Of a stretch of 64,000 bases of DNA, positions 11,386-21,715 are shown piece by piece. Within the stretch, counting starts at the first letter, position 1. Each line of letters begins with the position of its first letter. The translations under genes and the position numbers were made by a program. The DNA is taken from contig OX328106.1 in the NCBI GenBank assembly GCA_946811185.2, forward strand, positions 33,751,626-33,815,625, given 5' to 3'. The notes under the pieces were generated by a model. That model was given only the letters and a program-made list of their open reading frames with translations, was not told the DNA's origin and did no database searches. The DNA is from Hippopus hippopus (lineage: Eukaryota; Mollusca; Bivalvia; Cardiida; Cardiidae).

Positions 11386-12360
11386 AAATTTTAATGCAAA
11401 CATGAAATTGCTGTTATGTGGGTCATATTTCTCGGGTGAAAATGTCAGATAGGTTTATCGGGCACTCTAAGGGTTAACAAATGCTCTCTGACTTTTATGA
11501 CCCATTGTCTGCTTAGATTATTCTTTTCTTTAATCCACGTGGTACCTGCAGACTTCCGCAGAGTCATAAAGTAAGACATTATTCGAAAGGTCACAAAGAC
11601 ATAAATTGCCCTGGATCCATTATAACACGACATAACAGATCAAACAATGTAGTCTGCAAGCAGCATGTAGCTAACGGTATTATGGTTTTCTGAGCTGACT
11701 GAAATTAAGCAAATTGACTTTTATGTTTTTATTATAATAGCATTATTTTCAACACTTAAACTGCCTAATGTTTTCTGTGAAATTACAGATTTTCTTTTTA
11801 TGTGATAAAAAGAATCTGACACAAGTTGCCATTTTAGCTACTATTTTCTTAAACTCATCCACAAAAATGTCATAAACTTGCAAGAGGCTCTCTAAATAAC
11901 AATTTTCTAGACTTGTTTAATAAAATTTTATCTCAAATTCTGGATCATATCAGATCTTCTATAGATGTTTGTCCCATATGTACTGTACTTAAAAAGTGAT
12001 TTCGATATGTTATTTTTTGAATTTGTATTCTATACACGGGTAAAAACATGTAATCATGAAATACGAGTCAAGCTTGATTTAGGATAAAACCCACCAATTA
12101 TTATGAAAGTTATGGCCCTCTTAAGAACTTTGTCTTTGCAAAATTGCTGCTTTCTGAGTATTATCTTTTGAAAACACTAGTGTGTTGAATAAATATTTCA
12201 TACATAGGTATTTAATCATGCAAATATTGGTCAAGCTCCATTTAGAGTAGAGTGCACTACTTTTATCCTTCAAATTTTTAGAGCATGCTTATTTTAGATA
12301 CATGATCAACAAACTACACAGAGAATTATTGGAGGGAAAGAGAGAGGTCTTTTCAGGGCG
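11386..12360. other. Stretch without a recognised gene; diffuse two-unit repeat
   Basis: Around 12000-12250 two worn units share TAATCATGMAAATA and GTCAAGCTYSATTTAG, probably the body of an old tandem-repeat element. Nothing coding is seen. Confidence 0.4.
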
Positions 12361-12361
12361 T

Positions 12362-12560
12362 TTGACCAGCCTCAATAGCTCAAGTAGTAAAGCCTGAGAG
12401 TTGTTAGCGTCAAATCTTTGGCCTTTTGAGGGTGTGGGTTTGATCCTACGGCTGGCCACCTAAAATTACTAAAAAGTCTTTTAGATGAGACATTAAACCT
12501 TAGTCCTGTGATGGTGCTATACAGTCAGCAGGTTAATTAAAGAACATTTGCGTACCTTAG
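12362..12560 (+). mobile_element. tRNA-derived SINE
   Basis: A tRNA-like head at 12368-12460 has AGCTCAAGTAGTAAAGC (box A region) and GGGTTTGATCC (box B), flanked by complementary GCCAGCC and GGCTGGCC. GATGAGACATTAAACC follows, a common SINE-type body motif. Confidence 0.7.
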
Positions 12561-12653
12561 GATTGACTTCATTTTGTAACTTGCACAATCCCCCTTACCA
12601 TATAACAGTCTTCTTGGGACCTCACCCATATGGGCAACCAATGGCAACCATAT

Positions 12654-12884
12654 ATGGCCTGCAACACGCGAAAAGGGGCATTCGAACATTTGCGTAAAGT
12701 GTGGTCTCTGATCAGCCTGCGCAGTCTGCAGAAATTTTCTGTTTTGAGCAAGTCTACTGTTGCACAAAATCTAATGTAGTCATAAAGTGCCGCCTCGGAT
12801 TAGCCTGTGCGGACTGTGCAGGCTGATCTGAGACGACACTTTACGCAAATGTCTGAATGCCCTTTTTCGCGTGTTGCAAGCCAT
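12654..12884. repeat. ATGGCCTGCAACACGCG-end MITE, copy 1
   Basis: Terminal inverted repeats of about 60 bp (TGCAACACGCGAAAAGGG..., ACATTTGCGTAAAGTG...) surround a middle with AAATCTAATGTAGTCATAAAG. A second copy lies at 37943. Confidence 0.85.
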
Positions 12885-12975
12885 ATAAACAAATTCAGTC
12901 AAAAGTTTTTTCAGTACACCTGAGCAGAAACTGGTAACCATGCTTGCTTCATCTGACCTAGCTTATTTGTTTGTC

Positions 12976-13435
12976 TTAAACTTTTGCCGCTTGACTAAAT
13001 TTTAGAAAGTGTTGCAAATTGGAAGCATTTGCAGACAACAAATATGAGGTGACTTGATAGGGACACATGACTATATGACTAGTTTACTTTAAACATATTT
13101 ATTTTACATCGATTGAGAAACAAGTTCTTACAACTTATACTAATCTCTCTCAATTCTGCTTCCTTGGAACTTCACCAGTACTTGCCCCGATTGTGTAGGC
13201 CAATGAAAAATCCCAAAGTTGATACCTGGTATCGAACTCAGGACCTTATAGTTACAAGGCCGACGCTCTACCCCACAACCACGGACACCACATTATATGA
13301 CTGTAAAGGGTAGAAAACATTATGGGAAAAGAAGAAAAAGTAGGGAACCAGTATTCTCTCCCCACAAATTCTCAAGATGTTTCCAAAGGCCTTTGTATTT
13401 GTTGAAAATAATGAGATTGTTTAGTCAAGTATCAA
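12976..13435 (-). repeat. TTAA hairpin MITE interrupted by a SINE
   Basis: The B left arm (GGAAGCATTTGCAGACAACA) lies at 12976-13080 and the worn palindrome and right arm at 13303-13435. The SINE at 13081-13293 separates them. Confidence 0.8.
13081..13293 (-). mobile_element. tRNA-derived SINE with 9-bp target duplication
   Basis: On the - strand the right edge is a tRNA-like head with GGGGTAGAGCG (box A) and GAGTTCGATACC (box B). TATATGACT at 13072-13080 and 13294-13302 flanks it as a direct repeat. It inserted into a TTAA MITE. Confidence 0.85.
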
Positions 13436-13861
13436 ACCATTACCAAATAATTCTGAGTTTTAACCCTTTACCAGACAACAAAATTTTAGCCTTGTTCAAA
13501 TTGAAAACATTTGCAGACAACAATTTCATTATGGCTCAAATAGTGCAATGTTTCTTTGAGGGTAGAAAACATTGTGGAAAAAGGAGAAAAGGCTGGTAAC
13601 CAGCATTTTCTCCTTTTCCTACAATGTTTTTTAAAGGCTCCTTTCCAAGGGTCGTTCAAAGGTGGCATTGTGCAGTAAAGGGTTAAAACTGAGAGGCAGT
13701 TTTTGGAAAAAAATGTAAGGTAACCAACATTTTCTCCTTTTTCCACAAGGTTTTTCACCAAACTATAGATAAATCCCATCAATTTAACCATATTTATTTG
13801 TTGTCTGCAAGAGTTTTTGGTGTGGACCAGCCTAAAATTTTAGTGTCTGGTAAAGGTTTAA
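13432..13861 (+). repeat. TTAA hairpin MITE (outer) split by a second copy
   Basis: The A copy has its left part at 13432-13463 and the rest at 13687-13861. The break is exactly at the TTAA of its GAGTTTTAACGACC segment, where the copy at 13460-13686 sits. Confidence 0.9.
13460..13686 (-). repeat. TTAA hairpin MITE (inner), complete
   Basis: TTAA at both ends. It lies inside the A copy 13432-13861. Confidence 0.95.
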
Positions 13862-14190
13862 CTTTTTAACAAACAGCAAAAGTTCAGACTTGTCTGAATA
13901 CAAAGTGTTTTCAGACCACAAGTTAACTCTTTACCAAACGACAAAATTTTAGACCTGTCCAAATTGAAAGCATTTGCAGACGACAATTTCAATGTGGCTC
14001 AAATGATGGAATTTGTCAATGATAGGGTAAAAAACATTGTGGGAAAGGGAGAAAATGCTGGTAACCAGCATTTTCTCCTTTTCCCACAATGTTTTCAATA
14101 GGGTTCCTCCTCAGGGTCGTTAAAAGTCGGGATTGTGTGGTAAAGAGTTAAATGTAGTTCAGATGATGGAATCTTTTTATCACATTCTGA
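13858..14190 (-). repeat. TTAA hairpin MITE (outer) split by another copy
   Basis: The B left arm at 13858-13926 ends ...CAGACCACAAGTTAA. The same arm resumes after the inner copy as AATGTAGTTCAGATGATGGA. The right half is lost after 14190. It shares its left TTAA with the preceding copy. Confidence 0.85.
13923..14151 (-). repeat. TTAA hairpin MITE (inner), complete
   Basis: Near-consensus copy with TTAA at 13923 and 14148, inserted into the left arm of another copy. Confidence 0.95.
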
Positions 14191-14350
14191 AATAAACAAA
14201 TTAAAATTGCTTCTCTTAATTGCTCTTAAGTGGTTCATGGAAATTTAAGTTTGAATTTCAGCCATGTGTTTTACCACCAGCAATTTACCTCATGTAACAA
14301 ATTTTCAGCAGACGGCTTTGAACTTGATTTTATGTGCGGAAAATCAATTC

Positions 14351-14958
14351 TTAACCCCATAGAAGACAACAAAATTTTAGACCTTTCCATATTGAAAGCA
14401 TTTGCAGACAAAAATTTCAGTTGGACTCAAATTATGTGATTTTTCTTTGATAGGGTAAAAAAACTTTGTGGGAAAAGGAGAAAATGCTGGTACATTGTTT
14501 TCTACGCTTCCCAAAACAATTATCAATAATTATTTGAGTCACATTTATATTGTCGTCTGTAAATGCTTTCAATTTGGACCAGTCTAAAATTTAATGGTTT
14601 ATATTTGAACAAGTGTACGATTTTGTCTTATGATTAATGATTTATTGGTTGACTGTATGGTGCTAAACGCTATTTCAGTTACATACATTGCAGTGGCCAT
14701 TGCACCTATCAATGCTTTCCTTGAGTTTTTTTTACCTGTACTTTGCACAATTATCCTCCCAAGCGTTTGGCTGCCTTTCCACATCAGTAACCGCAAAACA
14801 ACAGTCACTGAGAGAGGAATGAATCTTGTCACAATGACTATCTACAATCCACAGAAAGAAATTGGCCCAGCTGGGGCCTCGCACCTGCAACCACTGGTTT
14901 CAAGGCCTCTGTGTTGCCTACTGAGCTCCCAGGCTTGGCTCATATGGTAAAGAGTTAA
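14351..14958. repeat. Symmetrical TTAA MITE hybrid with inserted SINE
   Basis: The left half is B-type (ACAACAAAATTTTAGACC...) and the right half is A-type (...GGACCAGTCTAAAATTT), so both ends carry the same arm in inverted order. The right half of the central palindrome is missing. A SINE sits before the terminal TATGGTAAAGAGTTAA. Confidence 0.8.
14632..14945 (-). mobile_element. tRNA-derived SINE, copy 2 of family S
   Basis: Collinear with 4118-4438 on the same strand. The tRNA-like head is at the right edge with GGTTGCAGGTGCGAGGCC in the arm region. It lies inside the hybrid MITE 14351-14958. Confidence 0.7.
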
Positions 14959-14981
14959 AGAAGAATCTTTAAATATTCATG

Positions 14982-15170
14982 TTAACCCTTTACCATACTA
15001 TCCAGACCTTTAATGACCCTGAGAAAGCTATTGAAAAATTTGTAGAAAAAGGAGAAAATGCCGGTAGCCCTTTCAAAATCAAATTACAATATTTGAGTCA
15101 TGTGTATTTTGTTATCTGCCAATGGTTGTCAGTTTGTATCTGTCTCAAATTTTGTTGTTTGGTAAAAAAG
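14982..15170 (+). repeat. TTAA hairpin MITE, half of palindrome deleted
   Basis: A copy starting TTAACCCTTTACCATACTAT. The second half of the palindrome is absent (GGAGAAAATGCCGGTAGCCC runs into the right arm). Confidence 0.85.
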
Positions 15171-15277
15171 CAGATGATAGTTTGCTTAGTGTAAGATCAC
15201 AAAATAATTCCACTGAATGAGCACCAAAAGTGTTATTTTCATGAGTGACAAAGACGCTTGCAAAAATATTTGAACTG

Positions 15278-15535
15278 TGCTCTGTGAAAAGGAGGCTTAA
15301 TGCATTTGTGAAAAGTATTGACCATGGATGTCAGCCTGTGCAGTCCGCACAGGCTGATATAGGCCAAAATTTTTTGCTATCTTCAAACTTTCTGCATGTC
15401 AAGGGATAATACTACCCCATGATTCAGTCTGTTGTTTGACGAAATGGATTTCATGAATCTGTAATTTGGTGATGTTTTGCTTGGTATCATGCATCACAAA
15501 ATGCTTTAAGCCCCTTTTTGCCAGAGCATGGTGCC
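15278..15535 (+). repeat. CTCTGTGAAAAGGGGG-end MITE, complete
   Basis: Left TGCTCTGTGAAAAGGAGGC, right AAGCCCCTTTTTGCCAGAGCA. Inner hairpin CAGCCTGTGCAGTCCGCACA. Confidence 0.85.
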
Positions 15536-15883
15536 TTTACGTTTGGTGTTCACAAATGAAGATCAGCATCAGACTACACTAAACATGCAATCTGGTCACT
15601 GATCTACTATTTTTCAACATTTTTGAGAAATGATCTTATGAAAACAGCTAAGAAATATGAAAACAGCTAAGGAATTTCTACGAATAGGTGTACGTCGTTC
15701 TCTGACTAAAATGGTATGAGTCAAGTATGCAGTGGTCAAAGAGGTATGGCATGGGACAAGTAGCCTGGACATTCCAGGTTTGATCTCTGCTGGAAATGAC
15801 CATGCCCAAAAAGGTGCATCCTCTTAGCCAAAGGTAATTAGTCATAGACCATGGAATCACACTGAAATACTGTTAGCCCTTAA

Positions 15884-16110
15884 TTAACTCTACCAAACAA
15901 CAGAATTTTAGACTACTTCAAATTGCAAGCATTTGCAGACAATCCAATACCAGTGACTCAAAAATTGAAATTTGATTTCAGAAGGGTAGAAAACATTGTG
16001 GAAAAAGGAGAAAATGGTGGTTACCTGCATGTTCTCCTTTTCCCGCAATGTTTTCAAAAGCTTTCTTTTTCAGGGTCGTTAAAAGTCGGGATTGTTTGGT
16101 AACAGGTTAA
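15884..16110 (-). repeat. TTAA hairpin MITE, complete
   Basis: B copy. Left TTAACTCTACCAAACAAC, right TTGTTTGGTAACAGGTTAA. Confidence 0.95.
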
Positions 16111-16154
16111 TATATCTTGGTACTGCATTAGATGCATGACCCTCAGAAAATGCA

Positions 16155-16250
16155 TACATTAACTTTATGGGAAAGTTAATGCCAGTATCAAGCATTTTGT
16201 TTTCCTTTTCCCACAATGTTTCAAAAGCTTTCTTCCTCCTGGGTAAGTTA
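16155..16250 (-). repeat. TTAA hairpin MITE, fragment
   Basis: Second half of the palindrome and start of the B right arm only. Confidence 0.6.
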
Positions 16251-16436
16251 GAGTAAGTGATTGTTCAGGTTTAGTGGTCTGGAGGATTTTGTTCTGTACT
16301 CAGAATGGTGAAGTGAGAAAGACCCATGAATAATTGATGCCAGTTATTGGCGGAAAGCATTTTAGCATTTATTGAATATTTTCTGGTAATTGCTATAGAT
16401 AGATTGCATTGTCAGCGGCTTTTGTGGTTTGAATGT

Positions 16437-16686
16437 TTCACCCTTTACCAAAGCAACCCAGTGTTCAACTCTTTACCACACAATCCCGGGTTTTAGCGAT
16501 CCCGAGAAAGAAGCCTTTTGAAAACATGTTGGGAAATGGAGAAAATGCTGGTAACCAGCATTTTCTCCTTTTCCCACCATGTTTTCTACCATTTCAAAGT
16601 CAAATTAAAAGCCACATTTATATTGTCATCTGCAAATGCTTTCAGTTTGGAAAAGTCTACTTTTTTCTTGTGTGGTAAAGAGTTAG
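16437..16686 (+). repeat. TTAA hairpin MITE preceded by a left-end stub
   Basis: A 27-bp stub (TTCACCCTTTACCAAAGCAA) is followed at 16464 by a full A copy ending GTGTGGTAAAGAGTTAG. Confidence 0.85.
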
Positions 16687-16712
16687 ACAACCTATAAAGA
16701 AAATTGGTTGTC

Positions 16713-16884
16713 GCAAACATTGTTTGAAAAAGAAGAAAATGCTGGTTACAAGCATTTTCTTCTTTTCCAATTAGGTTTTCTACTCTGATACAACAAATCC
16801 CATCATTTGAGTCACAAACAATTTGTCCTACACAAATGCTTCCAGTTTGGACAAGTCTGAGACTGTTATTTTGTATAGAGTTAT
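16713..16884 (+). repeat. TTAA hairpin MITE lacking its left terminus
   Basis: Palindrome variant with GAAAAAGAAGAAAATGCTGG. The right arm ends TTTTGTATAGAGTTA. Confidence 0.8.
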
Positions 16885-16892
16885 TCCATGAC

Positions 16893-17215
16893 TGAAGGAC
16901 CTAATTTGCCAAGCCAGGTTGCACAGTTGGTAGCTTACAGGACTTGAAACCAGGAAGTCTTTAGTTTGAATCCTCAGCTTGGCAAATTTCTTTCCAAGGT
17001 TAAGGTTTGATGAAAGTCATTGCGACAGGATTAATTCCTCTCACCACTGATAATTGTTTTCTCAATTATTACATGGGAAAGCAGTCATTGCCTCCAGAAG
17101 AATAGTGTGCCAAGTGCAAGTACTGGTAAAAGATACTCCCGGTATGCATGGATAGGTATACTTGTAGCAGTAATATAAATGAAATAATATAGAAAAAGCT
17201 GTTAAATACCATACA
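16893..17215 (+). mobile_element. tRNA-derived SINE, copy 3 of family S
   Basis: The head at 16908-16990 has GGTTGCACAGTTGGTAGC (box A region) and AGTTTGAATCC (box B), flanked by TTTGCCAAGC and GCTTGGCAAA, which pair. The body is the reverse complement of the 4118 and 14632 copies. Confidence 0.75.
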
Positions 17216-17229
17216 AACGAACAAAGAGA

Positions 17230-17428
17230 CTACTGTATAAGTGGAAATTTTTGCGACGTGGAAATTTTTGCGAATTTGAAAAATTCGCAAACTTTTCTGT
17301 TCGTGTATTTTACCACAAGTATACTAACAAATGAAGAATGTCTTGAATTCACAAACATTTCTGTTCACAAAATGTCTATAATCGGTTATTTGCAAACTTT
17401 TTGACACGCCTATATATCCGCGTATACA
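17230..17428 (+). repeat. TACTGTATAAGTGG-end MITE, copy 2
   Basis: Starts TACTGTATAAGTGGAAATTT and ends in the inverted CCGCGTATACAATA. Inner GCGAATTTGAAAAATTCGC is palindromic. Same family as 5560-5765. Confidence 0.75.
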
Positions 17429-17499
17429 ATAATTTTCAATCAAGTACAAATTAGTACAAAGAAACATTCAAGGGAATAGATTTATGTTGTAAATATTTA

Positions 17500-17570
17500 T
17501 GGAAAAGGAGCAATTGGCTGTTAGAAGGTCCTGTAGTTTCTCAGAAGCAACAGCTCCTTTTCCCTTGATT
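17500..17570. repeat. Variant hairpin (GGAAAAGGAGCAATTG type)
   Basis: GGAAAAGGAGCAATTGGCTG pairs loosely with CAACAGCTCCTTTTCC. Same outer stem as the TTAA MITE but a different inner stem. Related hairpins lie at 45130, 46215, 59110 and 59290. Confidence 0.5.
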
Positions 17571-17889
17571 TTTACGAGAGCTGTACACATATCACAGGAA
17601 GGCAAGAGCTGTATTTGTTTAGAAAGGCAAAAGTTGTGTTTCTTTAGACATGGGTTAATTAAATTACTTGGATTTTTGTTTTTTCGATTTTTTTCTCTTG
17701 ATTGGATGAGGAAGATTTTTATCATGTTCTAACCTTAATGAGTTTTCTTAATGTAGTTGCCTTCTTAATTAAGAAATCTAATTATGGTTTACTTCATTTT
17801 CTGTGATTAGCTTTTATCTCTGTTCTTAGATTACCATCATAATATACACAGCATGTTGTTAAGCCTTTCGTTGCTAAGCACGACTTGGG

Positions 17890-17962
17890 GCCCTTTTGGG
17901 GACAGTGTAGATCAAGATCAGACTGCTCAAAAGGTGCAGTCTGATCTTGGATCTAGATTATC
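17890..17962. repeat. GATCAGACTGCA hairpin repeat
   Basis: AAGATCAGACTGCTC and GTGCAGTCTGATCTT form a stem like that at 7967. Confidence 0.6.
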
Positions 17963-18060
17963 TGATATAGTATATTTCTTTTGGGGAAATCAAGTTTGAA
18001 ATCGCAAAAGTTTGGTTTATTAGTATTGAGTAGAAATTTTTGTTTTATTTATTTAGCAGC

Positions 18061-18290
18061 TTAATCCTTTACCACACAATGCCGACATTTCACGACCCTG
18101 GGAAAGAAGCCTTTTGAAAACATAGTGGAAAAAAGGAGAAAATGCTTGTAACCAGCATTTTCTTCTTTTCGCACAATGTTTTCTACCTAATCAAAGAAAG
18201 TTTGCACCATCTGAGCCACATTTAAATTGTCGTCTGCAAATACTTTGAATTTGGACAAGTCTGCATTTTTGTTGTTTGGTAAAGAGTTAA
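18061..18290 (+). repeat. TTAA hairpin MITE, complete
   Basis: A copy with TTAA at both ends, three bases from the next copy. Confidence 0.95.
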
Positions 18291-18293
18291 GGG

Positions 18294-18514
18294 TTAACCT
18301 TTGACCACACAATCTGTGGACCCTGAAAGAGAGGGCTTTTGAAAACATTGTGGGAAAAGGAGAAAATGCTGATAACCAGCATTTTCTCCTTTTCCCACAA
18401 TGTTTTCTAATCTTTCAGAGACAAAGTCAGTCATTTTAGACCAACTTTATTGTTGTCTGCAAATGCTCTCAATTTCAGAAAAGTCCAAAATTTTGTTATG
18501 TGGTAAAGGGTTAA
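18294..18514 (+). repeat. TTAA hairpin MITE, complete
   Basis: A copy with a small deletion after ACAATC. Perfect palindrome half GGGAAAAGGAGAAAATGCTG. Confidence 0.95.
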
Positions 18515-18518
18515 GTCT

Positions 18519-18747
18519 TTAACTCTTTACCAAACGACAAAATTTAAAACTTGTCCAAATCGAAAGCCATTGCAGACTACAAAATAAATGTGATTCAGAA
18601 ATTGAAAATTGTTTTCGAAAGGGTGGAAAACATTGTGGGAAAAGGAGAAAATGCTGGTTATCAGCATTTTCTCCTTTTCCCACAATGCTATCAAAAGGCT
18701 TCTTTTACAGGGTTGTTAAAAGTCGGGATTGTATGGTAAAGAGTTAA
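18519..18747 (-). repeat. TTAA hairpin MITE, complete
   Basis: B copy four bases after the previous one. The three copies 18061-18747 form an A-A-B cluster. Confidence 0.95.
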
Positions 18748-18849
18748 TGAAGACGAAATTTTTGGACTTGACCATGTTGCCCATATTGATAGCATTTGCT
18801 TTACTAATTGTATTAACTAATTGTATGTGGCTTAGCGCTTTATAACATG

Positions 18850-19038
18850 TTAACCCTTTACTCCACAGATACTCATTTTGACGCATCAATAACAGACAGC
18901 TTTTGAAAACATGGTGGGAAAAAGAGAAACTACTCTATCAGATATCTGTATCTCCATTTGTCCACATTTTTGACATCATATCTTTATTTGCTGTTGAACA
19001 GGAAGAGTCTAAAATTGGCATATTAGGTAAAGGGTTAA
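18850..19038 (+). repeat. TTAA hairpin MITE, centre eroded
   Basis: Clear ends (TTAACCCTTTACTCCACAGA, ATTAGGTAAAGGGTTAA) around a degraded centre. Confidence 0.8.
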
Positions 19039-19315
19039 ACTTTTTGACTTGTCCAAATCCAAGACTATTCCAGTTGATGAATAAAGCAGGGCTGATATGT
19101 TGGTGTGCTAACCCTGTTGATCCCAGTAACTGAGGCAGTACAAAGCAGAGCTAGTCAGCCAGGAGATATGAGACTAGCTTTTGAAAACACCTTAACACCT
19201 ATTTTCCCCATCAAAGACATATCTTATCTATTCAATTATAGTTTGTCAATGCTTTCATCATGGGTGATTGCAAAAATTGTTTCACGTGGCTAAGAGAAGA
19301 GATTAGGCTTCCTTT

Positions 19316-19435
19316 GTGTAACCATTTACCAAACAGTTCAAAGTTTTAAGAACCCTGAAAGGAAAGCTTTTGAAAACATCTAGAAACCAGCATTTTTCTC
19401 CTTTTCCCACGATGTTTCATACCACTTAAGTAATA
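19316..19435 (+). repeat. TTAA hairpin MITE, left half
   Basis: A copy with ACCATTTACCAAACAGTTC and a shortened palindrome. It ends about 50 bp before the possible acceptor of the complexin leader exon. Confidence 0.75.
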
Positions 19436-19488
19436 GTCATTTTGTTAGTGTTACAAAACTGACATGTATTGTTTTGGTATATTTTCAG

Positions 19489-19661
19489 AATGCTTCAGGT
19501 CAGAAATTGAGTGACATTGATTATATCTTCAACAAAGGGAAGCTACTGTGTTTGGAATAGAAAACTATACAAGGGAGATAAATGTGAAACAACTTTGTGT
19601 TGATACTTTGAACTAAGTTATTACTCCTTGACAAGTGTTTTTGTGTATACATTCTGTTACA
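19489..19661 (+). other. Probable 5' UTR of complexin
   Basis: The stretch lies between an acceptor-like TTTTCAG (19482-19488) and the complexin ATG. It is free of the MITE repeats that fill the flanks. It could be the 3' part of a non-coding exon spliced from further upstream, or first-exon leader. No TATA or initiator element is convincing. Confidence 0.35.
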
Positions 19662-19716
19662 ATGGCTTCCTTCATTGCAAAGCAGATGGTGGGAAACCAG
19701 CTGAAGTCTGTAAAAG
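19662..19716 (+). CDS. cplx: Complexin, coding exon 1 (residues 1-18)
   Basis: This exon starts at ATG and encodes MASFIAKQMVGNQLKSVK plus the first base of a glycine codon. It ends at a GTAGGT donor at 19717, in phase 1. The short N-terminal peptide is typical of invertebrate complexins; in this family the N-terminus helps activate fusion. The start is chosen because family members begin MxxFIAKQMVG and because the phase joins exactly to the exon at 39849. An acceptor-like TTTTCAG ends at 19488, so the exon may extend upstream as 5' UTR to 19489. The following intron is 20.1 kb and full of repeats. Confidence 0.9.
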
Positions 19717-19989
19717 GTAGGTAAAATTTACTGTTTGTTTTAGTGTCTGATTCCAGGCAGATACAGAAATTTCTATGACAAAAGAATTCGGAAAATGGAG
19801 CGTAGCCTTTTCCTGTGACATTTCAAAGGGTGCTCCCAAGCCTTTTATTTGTAGTCGGGGGATTCTGAGCTAGGTTTTTTACCGCAAATTTCCATGGACA
19901 AGGCCTTTTAAAGCCTTGGATTTGTAGTATTCGTGAAATCCAGGGAACTAATGAAGAAGTAGGCTACTGGCACTCAACATGGGTCCATT

Positions 19990-20126
19990 TTGTTTAGAAC
20001 AGGCTGAATCATGAGGTAGAATAGTCCTTTAACTTGCAAAACATTCATCAGTAGCAAAAAGTTTCGATCAATGTCAGCCTAGGTAGGTAGGCCAACTTGG
20101 GTAGAAAGTTGTTGCAGATGCATTAA
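19990..20126 (-). repeat. CTCTGTGAAAAGGGGG-end MITE, truncated
   Basis: Contains GGCTGAATCATGAGGTAGAA, TAGCAAAAAGTTTCGATCA and TTGCAGATGCATTAA. It stops at the TTAA where the next hairpin MITE starts. Confidence 0.7.
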
Positions 20127-20348
20127 CCCTTTACCATACAACAAGATTTTGGAGTTGTCCATTTTACAAATAACTGCAGGTGAAGTGTTAGATGTTGCTC
20201 AAATTTGGACTTCTCTTTGAAAGGTTAGAAAACATTGTGGGAAAAGGAGAAAATGCTGGTTACCAGCATTTTCTCCTTTTCTCACAATGTTTTTGAATAG
20301 CTTCCTCTGCAGGGTCATGAAAACAGGGGATTGTTTGGTAAAGGGTTA
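20123..20348 (-). repeat. TTAA hairpin MITE, complete
   Basis: B copy with TTAA at both ends, in complexin intron 1. It abuts the GCATTAA end of a different MITE. Confidence 0.95.
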
Positions 20349-20349
20349 A

Positions 20350-21400
20350 AGGGCGTTAAACCAGATTTTAACTCAAAATTTTTTGGAGACAGAGAAAATT
20401 GGTATTTGTAAAGAAAATCGTTAAAGATATAATTGTTTACCTACCTTTTGTTGGGTAAAAAAAAATCAAAGCCAAAGTGAGCAACACTAAACACCAACAC
20501 AGTATTCTGCCGAGGATTTTAAAAAGTAGAGACAAATGTCTCACTCATCCAGAACAGTTTGAGACATTTTTAAAAATTCGCAGACAAAATTTAGCATGGA
20601 TAAAATTGGTTTAAAAATAAGAAATTGAAATTAGTTCCCCAATATCCATACTTGTTAATTGCTATGTTCTCTTTCACTAGCCAAAATGTGGATTTAAATG
20701 CAACTAACACGGCTGATTATTTCTCATTGAAACTTTCCCTACGGTACAGTTTTCTTAAAATCCCCCTGAAGAGACTCAGCCATGATGGCTGATCTACCAT
20801 AGACGTTCTCTGCACGTCGTACATAGAATAGTAGTTCTGAAGATACTTTTTTTTTTTCAGTAAATGCGTACTTGTTGGTTTTTTAAAACACATTTTACAA
20901 CCCATAAAGTTGCGGTTGCGATCATATTCCAACGAAGAATATTCTTTTAAATACTAAGAACTGCCGTACAGCTATTTCTTACTATCTTCCGACGATGTTG
21001 ATTGAGTGGGAGGGGTACTGGGCATCAGAACATTATCGGACTTTGAGCTCTGATTTATATATGCTTTGGTTTACCATAGAAGCTTAGGATAATACCTGGC
21101 TTTTTCGCCGTGGCGACGAAACCGTTTTCTGACTGAGATTGCAGAAGATACTACGTCATGAAAGTAAAGTACATGATTAATACTTGGTTGATGTTTTCGG
21201 TCTGCGTCCAATCAAATTTCATTTTGCATATACGCACCTTCAGCGCCCATGAAAAACACTAAATTGTAATAGTTACGCGGCTGATTCCGCGACTTTTGAT
21301 ATGCGACAAAAATCGCCTTTTACCAATTTTTTCTGCGACATTTTGAAATTTTTAGCGAGAAAATCGCAAATATGCAGCCTCGGCAGAACACTGCCAACAT
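20350..21400. other. Intron 1 stretch without a recognised feature
   Basis: The short frames here show no family similarity. TTTTTCGCCGTGGCGACGAA (21101) is a small hairpin-like sequence of unknown meaning. Confidence 0.4.
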
Positions 21401-21422
21401 GATCACTGTGTTGAAAATGAAC

Positions 21423-21715
21423 TGTGCTCTGTGAAAAGGGGGCTTATTGCATCTGCAAAAAGTACTAGTCCATGTCAGCCGGCGCAGTCCGTGCAGGCTG
21501 ACCTGGACCAAAAATTTTTGCTCTTTGTCAGTTTTTTGCAGCTCAAAAGACCAGTGTTCCTCATAATTCAGCTGGTTGTTGATTTATCTAAGTTGTAATT
21601 TCAAAGCCACCGATGCATGCTATTGAAAAGTAGCATTCTTTGTTAAGATTTTCTGAAAACCTTGCAAAGCAAACACTTGCTTAATGCCCCATCAAACCAC
21701 CTGTTCACAGAACAT
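21423..21715 (+). repeat. CTCTGTGAAAAGGGGG-end MITE, complete but worn
   Basis: Left GTGCTCTGTGAAAAGGGGGC, hairpin GCGCAGTCCGTGCAGGCTGA, worn right end near CACAGAACA. Confidence 0.75.

Noticed and set aside
12362..13293. True tRNA genes at the tRNA-like segments
   Set aside because: The segments have box A/B-like sequence but imperfect arms, and SINE bodies or a target duplication follow. They are SINE heads.
18551..18739. Recurrent peptide (FADDKIN...ENIVGKGENAGYQHFLLFPQCFQK) open in many MITE copies, for example 1817, 9818, 18519, 53592 and 58574
   Set aside because: The frame runs through the DNA palindrome and is open only because that sequence lacks stops. Copies with indels show no frame preservation, and there is no start or domain.
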